Source: Epinephelus fuscoguttatus
Taxonomy: Eukaryota > Chordata > Actinopteri > Perciformes > Serranidae
Direction of reading: 5' to 3'
Length of the DNA stretch: 64,000 nucleotides
NCBI RefSeq assembly: GCF_011397635.1
Contig: NC_064761.1
Span: 25,957,643 to 26,021,642 of the forward strand
Shown piece after piece: positions 27,301 to 35,865 of this stretch. The notes under the pieces are model-generated. The model ran no database searches, was not told where the DNA came from, and saw only the letters and a list, made by a program, of their open reading frames with translations. Numbering within the stretch: the stretch's first letter is position 1; every line of letters begins with the position of its first letter. The translations under genes and the position numbers were made by a program.

Positions 27301-28164
27301 ATTTAAATCTTACTACTTTACAATTAAGATTATATATTTGTGATTTAATAAATGTGGCTCCCACTTCTGCACTGCCACTACCTTTTAGCTGCAGGCCTTG
27401 GATTTTGAATAACTGCAACTGTCTGACTCTTCTGTCGCTCTGAGATGCAGAATTATGAACTAATTTAATAATAAACACTGGTTGTGTTTTTGTGATTCTT
27501 TACTAGGTTGAGTGCCGACAGCCCGTTCCATGCAGAGCACAGCTGGGAGCAGGACAAAAACATCAAGAAAGGGAAGATCCAGTTTGGACGCTGTTACCCT
27601 GGTCTGTCAGAGGGAGCCTTGAACTTCATGAAGAGCAGCCTGAATAACAAATCCTGGTGCGTGTCTCTCTAAATGTAGATAGTAAATGGACTGCACTTGT
27701 ATAGCACCTTTCTAGTCTTCCAATCACTCAAAGCACTATTTACAGTAATTCACATTCACCCACAGCCACTGGGAATAATTTGGTGTTCAGTATCTTGCCC
27801 AAGGATATTTTGGCATGTGGACTGGAGGAGCCAGGGATCAATCCACAGATCTTCCGATTAGCGGATGACCCACTCTACCTCTGAGCCACAGCTGCCCTGT
27901 AGTTTGCAATGAAGAGACTTGTCGTGTGAAATATTGTATGAGTGAATTTGTGTGTATTCTAATATGATAACAACACTCCGCAGGGGAAGACCCACTGCAG
28001 CCGAGTGTCTCCAGAACCCATGGCTGCGTGCCCATCGTGCCCCACACAAAGCCCGGCACTCCAAAGTGTGTTTCTCTACAGACAAGCTCAAAGATTACCT
28101 CAAACAGAAGGAGGAGAAACGAGACCAGGTCAGCACCAAGCTTCAGGGTCCCTTCTTCCAGTAA
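62..28164 (+). CDS. obscn: Obscurin, giant muscle protein with RhoGEF and two kinase domains (5' partial)
   Basis: Obscurin is a sarcomere-associated scaffold that links myofibrils to the sarcoplasmic reticulum and signals through RhoGEF and kinase domains. Fifty-eight exons join in a single open frame from 62 to the TAA at 28162-28164, about 4,568 codons. The domain order is Ig x18, PEVK-like, IQ, Ig, SH3, DH, PH, Ig x3, kinase, acidic linker, FN3, kinase. That order is specific to obscurin-B; titin and SPEG have different ones. Every junction uses GT-AG sites and keeps phase. The first exon begins in phase 1, so the gene continues upstream of the window. Teleosts often keep two obscurin genes and I cannot tell which this is. 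Individual blocks are listed separately. Exon edges with two possible AG acceptors (969 or 975; 11219 or 11222) are uncertain by a few bases. Confidence 0.95.
465..731 (+). CDS. obscn: obscn exon: Ig domain 2 of the window
   Basis: A 267-base symmetric exon with the Ig marks 'SLRCELS', 'PVQWWRGED' and '[11 protein letters not shown]'. It follows a 136-base intron and ends at a GT at 732-733. It has the same fold and phase as its neighbours, with its own sequence. Confidence 0.9.
969..1238 (+). CDS. obscn: obscn exon: Ig domain 3 of the window
   Basis: Ig domain with 'LLSCEVS', 'PVTWKKDN' and '[11 protein letters not shown]'. Two AG acceptors six bases apart (967-968 and 973-974) both keep the frame, giving 270 or 264 bases. 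The longer form is listed. The double Cys before the G strand is unusual but also occurs in domain 5. Confidence 0.88.
1425..1703 (+). CDS. obscn: obscn exon: Ig domain 4 of the window
   Basis: A 279-base symmetric exon. It is the most divergent Ig in the upstream group. It keeps 'AVFVCELS' and the Trp pair in 'GVWWLGSS', but at the position of the second disulfide Cys it reads '[12 protein letters not shown]'. This domain therefore lacks the usual second cysteine. The splice sites and phase are intact. Confidence 0.85.
1812..2069 (+). CDS. obscn: obscn exon: Ig domain 5 of the window
   Basis: A 258-base symmetric exon with 'TLSCTIS', 'LVTWRRNH' and '[11 protein letters not shown]'. The acceptor is at 1810-1811 and the donor at 2070-2071. 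It is the last diverged Ig before the near-identical array begins. Confidence 0.88.
2192..8413 (+). CDS. obscn: obscn: array of 13 near-identical one-exon Ig domains (Ig6-Ig18)
   Basis: Thirteen exons of exactly 267 bases, all phase 1-1, lie at 2192-2458, 2801-3067, 3255-3521, 3772-4038, 4282-4548, 4823-5089, 5195-5461, 5569-5835, 6143-6409, 6679-6945, 7120-7386, 7649-7915 and 8147-8413. Each encodes an 89-residue I-set Ig that starts 'LPPFF' or 'LAPFF'. Shared motifs include 'SLCCELSK', 'VQWKKN(K/R)LPL', '[11 protein letters not shown]' and '[11 protein letters not shown]'. All start after an intron ending in AG and end AAAG|GTGTGT. Differences are mostly single residues (ELSK or EVSK, KKN or SKN, RASRKY or RANRKY, KDL or KEL). 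The introns between them are also related. This looks like recent unequal crossing over with homogenisation. Read-based or short-read assemblies may collapse such an array, so the copy number should be treated with care. Confidence 0.93.
8535..10760 (+). CDS. obscn: obscn large exon: PEVK-like segment, IQ motif, Ig domain
   Basis: One 2,226-base exon of 742 codons. The first part (to about 9,920) is low-complexity and rich in Lys, Glu, Pro and Val, with a loose repeat such as 'VRPLEKD', 'ARPLETE', 'VKPLEKF' and 'VKPMRKE'. It resembles the titin PEVK spring. An acidic stretch follows, then an IQ motif at about 10150-10212 ('[17 protein letters not shown]'), the usual calmodulin-binding form. 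Next comes an Ig domain at about 10213-10490 ('TLVCVVEG', 'SVRWLKNG', 'DSGIYTCEV') and a proline/glutamine-rich tail. IQ followed directly by Ig and then SH3 is diagnostic for obscurin. The exon start at 8535 follows TCTAG; the donor is GTGAGT at 10761. Confidence 0.92.
10852..11331 (+). CDS. obscn: obscn linker exons between Ig and SH3
   Basis: Three short exons, 10852-10924, 11033-11118 and 11219-11331, encode a linker rich in Pro, Glu, Ser and Thr and without a recognisable domain. The frame stays open across both junctions. The third exon could start at 11222 instead, since two AGs occur three bases apart. Confidence 0.8.
11444..11644 (+). CDS. obscn: obscn exon: SH3 domain
   Basis: A 201-base exon encodes an SH3 fold starting '[12 protein letters not shown]', with '[13 protein letters not shown]' (the RT and diverging-turn region), '[10 protein letters not shown]' and '[11 protein letters not shown]'. 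The consensus ALYDY motif is replaced by 'YVARADC' and the ligand-binding Pro-Tyr is 'PAYF', as expected for the atypical SH3 of obscurin. The acceptor is CAG at 11441-11443 and the donor GTAGGG at 11645. It is joined by a short exon (11788-11870) to the RhoGEF domain. Confidence 0.9.
11788..13208 (+). CDS. obscn: obscn: RhoGEF (Dbl homology) domain exons
   Basis: Five exons (11788-11870, 12057-12230, 12498-12657, 12763-12864, 13044-13208) encode the Dbl homology domain that exchanges GDP for GTP on Rho-family GTPases. CR1 is seen as '[16 protein letters not shown]'. CR3 is seen as '[19 protein letters not shown]', the conserved helix that contacts the GTPase. The domain continues directly into the PH exons, which is the standard Dbl arrangement. 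The phases (0, 2, 2, 0, 0) are consistent throughout. Confidence 0.9.
13502..13956 (+). CDS. obscn: obscn: PH domain exons
   Basis: Two exons, 13502-13660 and 13779-13956, encode a pleckstrin homology domain C-terminal to the DH domain. The strands '[11 protein letters not shown]', '[15 protein letters not shown]' and '[16 protein letters not shown]' are typical of Dbl-family PH domains. The terminal helix contains '[18 protein letters not shown]'. The final exon ends in phase 1 before the next Ig. Confidence 0.88.
14222..15319 (+). CDS. obscn: obscn: two Ig domains after PH
   Basis: Five exons. 14222-14335 and 14446-14613 encode an Ig with 'IKLTCKVTG', 'TISWLKDG' and '[11 protein letters not shown]'. 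14808-14910, 14992-15121 and 15220-15319 encode the next Ig with 'IQFTCSTLT', 'RIRWLKDG' and '[11 protein letters not shown]'. Unlike the upstream Igs, these are split by introns at internal positions, which is normal for the obscurin C-terminal region. The acceptor before 14222 (tatcaaaag) is weak, but it is the only one that preserves frame and domain. Confidence 0.87.
15320..17490 (+). other. obscn: obscn intron, 2.2 kb, no exon found
   Basis: The interval between the second post-PH Ig and the next linker exon. Open frames run on from the exon at 15,274 to 15,663, but they have no domain similarity and the donor at 15320 (GTAGGA) ends the exon. The rest is AT-rich unique-looking sequence. 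I see no tRNA, coding exon or clear transposon here. Confidence 0.6.
17491..19181 (+). CDS. obscn: obscn: linker and Ig domain before kinase 1
   Basis: Exons 17491-17599 and 18317-18450 encode a linker with no recognised fold. It includes '[15 protein letters not shown]' and an acidic run, '[13 protein letters not shown]'. Exons 18531-18643 and 19013-19181 encode an Ig domain ('ATFTAIITG', 'NIQWYKDG', '[11 protein letters not shown]') that lacks the first canonical Cys, which is Thr here. The frame is open across all junctions. The intron between 17599 and 18317 contains a foldback element, listed separately. Confidence 0.86.
17785..18179. mobile_element. Foldback element in an obscn intron
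   Basis: The arms 17785-17870 and 18090-18179 are imperfect inverted copies of each other over almost 90 bases. The best-matched core is 'agccggccaatcagga', answered by 'tcctgattggccggct'. Both ends carry 'tatgggt' or 'acccata'. There is no ORF of note between the arms. A further partial direct copy of the right terminus ('cccatagagtccagt') lies at about 17,918. It is probably a MITE-type DNA transposon; the family is unknown to me. Confidence 0.65.
19304..21545 (+). CDS. obscn: obscn: protein kinase domain 1
   Basis: Nine exons (19304-19391, 19480-19680, 19769-19829, 19920-19997, 20088-20260, 20456-20482, 20603-20755, 21324-21369, 21468-21545) encode a titin/MLCK-type Ser/Thr kinase domain. 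The glycine loop reads '[12 protein letters not shown]' and the ATP lysine lies in 'FAAKFL'. The catalytic loop is 'HLDIKPDNILM', with Leu in place of Arg in HRD as in this family. The DFG motif ('[10 protein letters not shown]') and the activation end '[10 protein letters not shown]' are both present, and so is '[13 protein letters not shown]' near the C-terminal end. All catalytic residues are present, so it could be active. One exon is only 27 bases (20456-20482) but is needed for the frame. Confidence 0.92.
20756..21323 (+). other. obscn intron with trinucleotide tract and repeat-like sequence
   Basis: An intron between kinase 1 exons. It holds a short CTA/CTG-type tract at about 20,909-20,940. 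Beyond that, about 21,015-21,200, is sequence reminiscent of common fish repeats ('ggttaggtttagga'). No exon is seen here. Confidence 0.45.
21692..23426 (+). CDS. obscn: obscn: long acidic, Ser-rich linker exon between kinases
   Basis: One 1,735-base exon, 578 codons. Its start directly follows kinase 1. It contains acidic runs (for example near 21,885-21,925 and 21,980-22,025) and Arg/Ser-rich patches such as 'RRSFSGRL' and '[12 protein letters not shown]'. It is otherwise predicted to be disordered. I see no Ig or enzyme fold. Several R-x-x-S sites suggest phosphorylation by basophilic kinases, which is inference. The donor is GTGAGC at 23427. Confidence 0.9.
23539..24984 (+). CDS. obscn: obscn: FN3 domain and flanking linker exons
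   Basis: Exon 23539-23667 is a basic, proline-rich linker. Exons 23914-24036 and 24526-24693 form a fibronectin type III domain, with strands '[11 protein letters not shown]', 'VTYCVQYC', '[18 protein letters not shown]' and the G-strand region 'GAGPFSDAS'. Exon 24879-24984 is a linker that leads into kinase 2. The frame is open throughout. FN3 immediately before the last kinase fits obscurin. Confidence 0.88.
25464..28164 (+). CDS. obscn: obscn: protein kinase domain 2 and C-terminus
   Basis: Five exons (25464-25703, 26084-26307, 26712-26787, 27507-27656, 27984-28164) encode the C-terminal kinase domain. The glycine loop is degenerate ('[11 protein letters not shown]'), while the ATP Lys in 'FAAKIT' and the catalytic loop '[10 protein letters not shown]' are kept. 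The magnesium motif is DLG instead of DFG ('KIVDLGSAL'). Further marks are 'APEILEGQ', '[14 protein letters not shown]' and '[16 protein letters not shown]'. The TAA at 28162-28164 follows a short basic tail. The stop overlaps a good splice donor, so other C-termini are possible. Confidence 0.92.
27675..27900. repeat. Dispersed fish repeat fragment in the last obscn intron
   Basis: The segment has phrases I recognise from abundant fish interspersed repeats: 'cttgtatagcacctttcta', 'cactcaaagcact', 'cagtatcttgcccaagg' and, near the end, 'tctacctctgagccacagc'. It lies within the 327-base intron between the last two obscn exons and makes up most of it. I cannot name the family with confidence. 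Confidence 0.65.
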
Positions 28165-29319
28165 GGCAACACTGTGGCGTTTCTTTCACCGCTAGCTTTT
28201 CCTACAAGCTCTACAATCAGCTCTGGCTCTTTTCTGTTTTTTCTGGTTCCTTTGATTTTAAAAATGTGATGCGTCTTAATGAGTTTTCAAAGTGTTTCAA
28301 AGTGTATTTATCTATTAGCTTGTATATGTGAGTGTTCTGCATTTTTAAGGTTTAGTCTCTTTAGTGTGTGAGTTGTAAAATGTTGATTTTATGACATGCT
28401 CCTCAGTATCAGACAGATGCATGTGTTTGGCCTTAAAGTAAAACCAGTGTTTTGTGCTACTCTTCTTCATACAGACAGCAGATATTTTCCTGAGTGATAT
28501 ATTTTATTTAAAAATGTACACATGTTGCCTTAAAGTTATAATGTACAAATGGAAAATCAGTTAGATTTATATGTGTTATTGAATGCTTCATGATACTTAA
28601 ATGTTGGGATAGCCACCTATCCGAATGAGCTGATGAATGAAAGAATAATTAAATGGCACAAACATGGTCAGTCATCATCCTCACATTCTTTATTCAGTCT
28701 CATTTGTACACAAACACACAAGCATACATGCAGATGTTTTACATATAATATATGCAGTGATTTTATCTCAGATGCACAAACTTCCTTTGTAATAAATAAT
28801 ATGCAGCATGTAATTATTTAAATAACATAATACTAGTTGTAATAGTCATACACTTAACTATGAGTAGATTTATTCCTACTGTATAAGAATTCAACAGAAC
28901 AAATAAATGAAAGTATAACTACAATATTTTAACGGTGAGGTACTGGCTGTACTGACTGATGTGTACGTCACACTCATGGGTTGGCCAATGCCAAAGTTTG
29001 GTTTACAAAGTGAGCACTGTAGCATTGAATTTGGCAGTTGTACCTGCCAGCTGGCAGAGATGTGTGGGTTAGATGTTCACACCTAGATATCAACCACTGA
29101 TTTTACTAAATCTAACACAACCCCCGGTCTCTCTCCGTCAACACAAACAGCCTTCACTTCAGAGTCCCTCTTTTCCTTCTGAGCATCAGCGAGCATCAAA
29201 CTGTCCTTAAAGCAAACCTCCGACCATTTAACGTAGAGGCTAAAACAAAACTTCTCTCCAGATGAAAGTTTATTTTGAGTTGTGTTCGTAGTGTGTGCAG
29301 CAGAAAGACTGTTTGCTTC
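28165..29319. other. Convergent intergenic region: obscn and guk1 3' UTRs
   Basis: The obscn stop (28164, +) and the guk1 stop (29320, -) face each other across 1,155 bases. Candidate + strand poly(A) signals are ATTAAA at 28648 and AATAAA at 28791. On the - strand, AATAAA complements occur at 29269-29274 and further left. The two transcripts might overlap at their 3' ends. I see no gene between them. Confidence 0.6.
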
Positions 29320-32300
29320 TTATGATTTGGCCTCCTGGATTTTTTGGATTTCCTGTTTAAAGACAGATGAGGGATACTCTTATTTTCTGTGAACTGAATG
29401 GTCTTATGCAACATCTGCAGACACTGGTAGCAACATATTTGTTAAATAAATAAGAATAAGGCTATTTAATGGTTTTACTCACAACATTTAGGATGTCTTT
29501 CAGCTCCTCGTAAGCCCTCTCTAAGTCATCATTGATGATAACAACATCAAACACTCCAGGCTCTTTACCTAGAAGAAGAGAATGGCGTCAGCTGCAAGAG
29601 TCGTCATCATTTCAGCTTCATGTCATGTAGAACTTCTGAGAAACTTACTGAGCTCCATGTCAATGCGTGCTGCCTCCAAGCGTTTCTGTAAACTCTCCTC
29701 TGTTTCTGTCTGTCTGTCCCTCAGACGTTTCTCCTGAGAAAGACGAGACACGAGAAATGACACGTTATCTTTGACCATAGTGGCGCTCCATGAAGTAATG
29801 AAACAGCTGTCATGTCTGACCAATTTGCCCCCCAACACCGAAAGAAAAAAATCAAACTAAATTTAATAAGGGGATCAATGCTTAAAAATTTATACAAAAT
29901 AAATAAATAAATGTAAAAAAACAAAATAAAATAAAATAGAATAAAATAAATAAATTAAAATGAATTAAAACAAAATGAAATGATAAAATATAATAAAATA
30001 AAATTAGCATGTTTGTCACTCTTTCACATCCTACCTTTTACAGGCAATATATTACATTAATGCAAAAATATTAAGTTGGACATCTACCAGGATCTCCATG
30101 GAGGGAGGCTGGATGGAGACGTAGATGGGGTTTAGGTCAGTCTCTTTAATCCTCTTCACCCCCTGGATGTCCACATCTAGGATGCAGATTAGGTTCTTGG
30201 CCAGCACGTCTTCTATGGCAGCTTTACTAGAGAATTAAAGCATTGTTACATCATTAAATCATATAAAACAGGAGATTTTTTAAACATCCAGGACTATACA
30301 TCTAAACATGGGCCGGCGGGACAATGTCCCACCAGGTATTATATAGAGTGTAATTGTGTGCTTCTCACACGACGTGACTAAGGTAAGAGGATAACTGCAT
30401 TGATCCAAGCTGCTCAGACTCGTACCGTGGCGAGTGTGTGTTATCTTCAGAATAAGAGGAAGAGATTAAACGTGACACACGAGGTGCTGAGCTGCAGCGT
30501 TGCTCTTTTTGACCTGAGGGGGGTTAAAGCTCCACCATCTGCCACCGGGCTATTATATATCCTCTTGATCCCTGCGGCCGAGCCTGAGGGTCTCCTATAT
30601 AAGACAGCAGTCTTAGTTTCTATTGAATTAAGTTTAACCACTATCAGTTACAGTGATAGTTAATTGTATTTTCACTCATATATGCTTCAGATTTTCATCC
30701 TGTGGGTGGAAAAGCTTCTGAAGCTGCATTTTAGACCACAAAAACCATGTAGATGAAGCTTCTTTTATTACAGGTGAGCAGTTTGCTAAGACATTTCTCC
30801 TTAAATGACTATTGAAACTGGGATGCCTTTGGACAAAAAGTAGAGATGTCAGCTATTATGCATCTAAATCAGACATTTTTTAAAGATCACTCTTGATTAT
30901 GTGGTGAGAAATATTTACCTTGTTCCATACATGTTGCCGGAAAACTCAGCGTTCTCGATGAACTCTCCGTTGTCGATTGCCTCCTGCATGGCCTCTTTCG
31001 TCGTGAAGTGGTAGTCTGTAAGATGCAACATTAATAATGAATCTAGGTTTGCCATGAAAACTTGCACAGTGGAAAGAAACGACTGAAGAGAAGTGATGCA
31101 AATCAAATGAAACAGTTTTTAGTGGGGGATGAGTCCAGTTTCATCACAATGAACAGTGAACATCACAGCAATCACAGGCAGAACAGAAAATCCAGGCACA
31201 AAGGCTCAACTTGTTTACAGTTTATCTGATAGTGTATGTCTGTATGCTAACTCTGAGACTGTGTGTGTGTAGTACACAGTTGTTATCAAAGTTAAAAGCT
31301 TGCAGTGATAACAAATGTTATATTTCTATTAGTATAGAGAATATAGAGCACATTACATTGTCCATACCAGATCCATATGCCTAAATCTTCACAACATCAA
31401 AACCTTTGGGGATCTAAAACAGCAGAGTTTTAGAAATAAACACGTCACTACCTCTACCACTGATGGACACTGCAATGGCACACAGTCATTAGCATGAGAA
31501 CAACAAGGAGTCTGCTCAGACTAAAGAAGAGGAAGTGGCAGTGCTGTAAACAAATGGATAGTAAGCCTGAAAACAAGGCAGAGTTACTTTTAAACTGTAC
31601 TCGGGAGAGAAAAAATACGTGAGATATTTTTATGCAAGATCAAAACCTCAGTTGGGCCCAAAGTGAGCACTGACGTGGTCTGGACTTCAACAATTCAGTG
31701 TCCATTAATGTCAGTACTGATAAAAACATCAACAGCATCTTACAAAAAAGTATGTTTCAGGAGTTTTAGCACATTAAAGGGACATGTCAGCAGTGTTTGA
31801 ATCGCTCAGATGGACCCTGTATATCCCCAAATAAATTCCCCTAATGAATCTTGCTCCTGTGATGCTAATGTATGGTTGCAAATCATCAGTGCTCCATCAG
31901 CCACAGAGGGAAATGGGACACATAACCTCACAGGACTGGAGATGGGAATCACTACTGAGGCGTCACAGGGGGCTATTTTCAAAAAGCTTTTTACTCCAAA
32001 GTGTAAACTGTCTGATCCTGATTCCTTAGATCATGAAACGTTTTTCATTTCTCTTTCTTTTTTTTATTTGTCACAAATCAAATGACAGCGTGCCAGAATG
32101 ATGAAAGTAACCCCTCTGCCTTAACAAACTGTGATCAGAAATCACACCGAGGTCACCTTTATCTGTGGTTTCTGATTCGTTTGGACACGAAAATGAGGAT
32201 GACTTTTCTAAGTCTTCAGAGGAGAAGACGTCTGCTACGGGCAGTAAAGTAGCCCCCAGAAGCATGGGGAGCTTGTTCAGGCCTATGGAGAAAGCAAAGA

Positions 32301-33572
32301 AGGCACAGAAAGAGGTTTATCCCTTTCAAAAAAGAACACTAAACAGGGGGGACAAAACTAATCGTGCAGTTCACTTTGGGAGTAAGAAGTGTTGTGGGTG
32401 TTACTTTAGATCGGGCAAGTGGAGGAGGTGGGGAAACATGGTGAAGAAACAAAAACAAAGAGGTGTAAAATATACTTTTATCACAGCTCCAGCTCCACCT
32501 TCAGGGAAGGAGTCAAAGGGTACAGATGACTCCGGGGGGGGGGGGGGCATTTAAAGGTTTATGACTGACTTTATATCACTGACAATAGGAATTATTTATA
32601 TTTACAGGATACCCTTTCCACAGTAACAGCAGGGGTCAGATGTGCAGAACAGATGTGCTGCTAATGTAAAGACGTACAGCGAACTGCAGTCTGACTAGCA
32701 AAGTCAAAATGCACCACCAAAAATCCAGGGCTCAAAAAACAGGGTACAGAAAACAAAAAGAGCGGAGAGGCGATGGCCAAAAGAAGCGTGATAAAGCACC
32801 AGGTATGGCAGGTGAAGCTGAACGCGGCAAAGTAAAGCTAGAGTGAAGATACTGGCATCATATGAAACTAGACAACCTAAGGCATACATATGTACCAACC
32901 ATGTCATACTATCTTATCTGGAAGGAGATAAATAATGCTACAAAACTAGGCTAAATTTTGGCGAGGTTTTTGCATACTGCCCATGTTGGTAAGGATGGTG
33001 GTGGCTCTGGAGTGGATTAAGGGTGATGCTTTTGTCTCCCTATCCTAATGGCTGGGCTCCTGTATGGTGAATCACATCACTACAGTGTGAAGGTGCTACA
33101 AACATCAACCCCACTTGTTACACTTGTGCAGATACTATAAAGTGTCACAAACATGTCTGTTTTGAGCCAGCACTACTGTACCTTTTCCATCTTCCTCTCC
33201 CGGTCGAGGGTTTCTCGTTGTGTCTGTGAGAAGAGGATTTCATCATTAAAAACCCACCCAGATAAAAAGGTAACGGATCATCAGTGATGTTGCTTGTAAA
33301 GTAACATTGCTGCAAGAAAAGATTTACTGATAACACACAACATCTATTGGCCGGTGCCGAATTAGACCAACAAGTCGAGACAGTGTGACTCCTGTCCCAC
33401 TTCCTCCTCAGACAGGATATCTCAGTGGAAGCCAACAGCCAAGTTGGCACACAAACGTACGTGACACGCTGAATCCGAAGACGCCCTCGTGATCCTTCAT
33501 CAGCCTCTTCATTAGAGTGCTCTTCCCTGCTCCGGAGGGGCCGCTCAGCACCAGGGGCCTGGGTCCTGACAT
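29320..33572 (-). CDS. guk1: Guanylate kinase (GMP kinase), complete
   Basis: GUK1 is a cytosolic enzyme that converts GMP or dGMP plus ATP to GDP or dGDP plus ADP. Seven coding exons on the minus strand (33572-33461, 33223-33182, 31015-30919, 30226-30088, 29733-29649, 29568-29483, 29352-29320) join in one frame of 594 bases, giving 197 aa. Vertebrate GUK1 is about 198 aa. It starts '[19 protein letters not shown]', with a perfect P-loop. The GMP-binding segment '[12 protein letters not shown]', '[15 protein letters not shown]', '[15 protein letters not shown]' and the lid region '[14 protein letters not shown]' are all present. It ends '[10 protein letters not shown]'. All splice sites are GT-AG. 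The first exon has an acceptor just before the ATG, so an upstream non-coding exon is expected. The teleost paralogue letter is unknown. Confidence 0.96.
29895..30004. repeat. A/T-rich simple repeat (AAAAT-like) in guk1 intron
   Basis: A run of 'aataaa', 'ataaaat' and similar units fills about 110 bases of the intron between guk1 coding exons 4 and 5. It is ordinary low-complexity DNA. Confidence 0.8.
31016..33181 (-). other. guk1 intron 2, 2.2 kb
   Basis: The interval between the exons that end 'EEDGK' and start 'DYHFTTKE'. It includes a run of 14 G at 32534-32547 and a 129-codon open frame on the + strand (32165-32554) with no recognisable domain. I see no exon of guk1 here and no other gene. 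Confidence 0.55.
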
Positions 33573-34561
33573 TGTTCTGGGGCAGACGGGGAAAGACGAG
33601 CAGAGAAGGAGCTCAGGTTTGTGCAGAAAGCAGATTAAAAACTGTTAACGAATTGTTTTATTCAGAAGATAGTTCAATGAATTTTGATCTTTTGAAAGTA
33701 TTTTAAAATCCTCTTCCACCTGAACATTACTACTGCAGCACTTGTAAAGCTCACTAACTCTCCTGTCGACTGGCTGAAGGTGCAGTAAGGATAATCCTTT
33801 GATCCAAGCTTCTCTCCACCACTATGCTCTCAGAAAGAACACGCACACTGAAGGTTAAAAGCAGACCTTTGCTCCGACGTTATTGTGGCTTTAGTCTCCG
33901 ATCATAATTAAGCCACACTTAGGAAATTCCTATTTCCTTAATTGAAATATTCCAACACGTCCACGTCCTAATTGCTGACTTGTTAGACAGCCGCAGGCCC
34001 CGAGGTTAATGTTAAGAGTGCCTGTTAATGAAGTCATGGCAGGTCAGTCAGCAGGATTAATTGGATCTGGGCCAGGCGGCACAAAGGGTGCAGGACAGGT
34101 GACCCATTTACCTGCTGCGCTGAGAGAGGCTGATATTTCAGGCACACTGCTGAATCAATTCATTTAGACTTCCCATTAAGACAATTACTTAATAATACAG
34201 TCAGTTTTTCACAGTGGAAAAACATCCAACCTCTTCCTTCAACATTTTAGGGATAATTCACTTCACCTTCAGTTTTAGATAAGAACAGCTAATCCCAAAC
34301 CAAGGAGCCAAACAACTATTTTAGCCTTTGAAAAGTGTCACCAACAATGCAGGATTTCCTCTGTCACATTTTCTCCACACAAATTCAGAGCATTTAAAAT
34401 GTCTAAGCAGCAAACAGCCACTGTACAAGCATATATTATGGATGCAGCATGACAAGCTGTGGGTTTAGCTGTACAGTGCAATACAGTTATAATGCAGCTC
34501 TCCATTTAATTGAGGTTTACACCTGAACTGTTTATTGTGTAGTTCAAAAGTTGCACCTTAC

Positions 34562-34640
34562 CTTTCCTCACACCGCTTGTCTCTTCTAAACGTCCAGTAG
34601 CAGATGATTCCTCAGCCAGGCTTCTTAATGGACTACAATC
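34562..34640 (-). promoter_or_regulatory. guk1: Candidate guk1 5' UTR exon and promoter region
   Basis: The guk1 ATG exon is preceded by a good acceptor ('gccccag' in sense), so a non-coding exon must lie upstream. A strong donor, AAAG|GTAAGG in sense, is at 34562/34561. I place the 5' exon upstream of it, with an arbitrary end near 34640. An inverted CCAAT box lies at 34714-34718. Transcript start mapping would be needed to fix the end. Confidence 0.35.
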
Positions 34641-35114
34641 AGTTTGTGTGTTTGATTCACTGAAGCAGCTCACTGTCACTCTGAATTACCACCACCTCCC
34701 TTCAACTCACTGACCAATCACATGTGTGCACACTGGCTTGTTTTTATCCACACCGTCCATACAGGTCACATAAACACCGTGTGGGTGAGGTAGAAGGTTT
34801 CATAAACAAATGATCACTGCAGCAGAGGCTTTATGTAAATGTGTGAATTTGTTTCTGTTGTGTATCTGGAGACTTGATGCTTTGCAACAGATATGAGGTT
34901 GTGGCTTTGAAGGGGAAAGCCAGGTTGAAGTTAGGGAGGTAAATACACTGTAATTATTCGCAGTACTTTCTTTCTTTCTTCCCACAAAGTTGCTCTGCGA
35001 GAAGCTTTTTTTTTTTAACCTTCATTTATCCAGGATACTTTTCTGAATGCCTTGTTCACACTCAGAAGGTTACACATATTCATACATGTAAGTGCCCAGT
35101 GCAATCACAGTCTA

Positions 35115-35865
35115 TTAAAGGAATACTTCACTGACAAAATGACCATTTGAATATCAGTTACTCACCCTGTGTTAATATGTGAAGAAAACTTTCTCACATG
35201 CTTCAACTGTGAATCCAAAAATGAGGAGAACATTCCTGATGAATTAAAGGGGGCCGCGTTTAACAACAGCAGAATTATATGAAAACGCCCCTTTACAAAC
35301 TGCACACACAATTTTTGCAGTATAATCCAGGTCTCATTAATCCATTCATATGCTAAATACTTCCAAAACACATGCATTTTTGCTCAAACTAATATTTAAA
35401 ACACTTTGGCATACATGTAGCACACCTGGGCAAGCGCATTGAAGAGAGTCCAAACAAACATGCTTGCCCAGGCATGCTACATGTATGCTCTATGAAATTT
35501 AAAAGCTACAACTGTACACGGGACAAGTTAAAAAGAACAAGTGACATCATTACATCACCAATAAATAAGAATAAATAATATGGAAATGTTTTAAATGGTA
35601 ATATTTTAGCAAAAATACTCATTTCGGAAGTAGTGAGCATATGACTGTATAAATGAGATTGGGTTGTACCACATGAGTTTATAAATGTGTTTGATATGGT
35701 TTCACTGATGTTAAATGCGAATGGTTTCAACTGCAGTTCATCAAGGATTTTCTCTGGTTATGGATTCTTTGTTAACCATAGAGGCAACGTTTTCTTCACC
35801 AATTCAGCTTATCATGGGGTGAGGTATTGATATACAATCATTTTGTGAGTGAAGTATTCCTTTAA
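35115..35865. mobile_element. TTAA-flanked foldback transposon with central hairpin
   Basis: The element is bounded by TTAA at 35115-35118 and 35862-35865. Its ends are inverted: 'aggaatacttcactgacaaa' at left and 'gtgagtgaagtattcct' at right. The similarity extends about 50 bases inward and patchily further. At the centre, 35409-35435 and 35462-35488 form 27-base inverted arms with two mismatches and a 26-base loop. No transposase ORF is present. TTAA targets are used by piggyBac and Kolobok-type elements, so this is most likely a non-autonomous relative, as is common in cyprinids and other fishes. Confidence 0.75.

Noticed and set aside
32165..32554. 129-codon + strand open frame in guk1 intron 2
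   Set aside because: No domain, no clear splice sites in agreement with a gene, and it ends in a Gly run from a G homopolymer. Likely chance.
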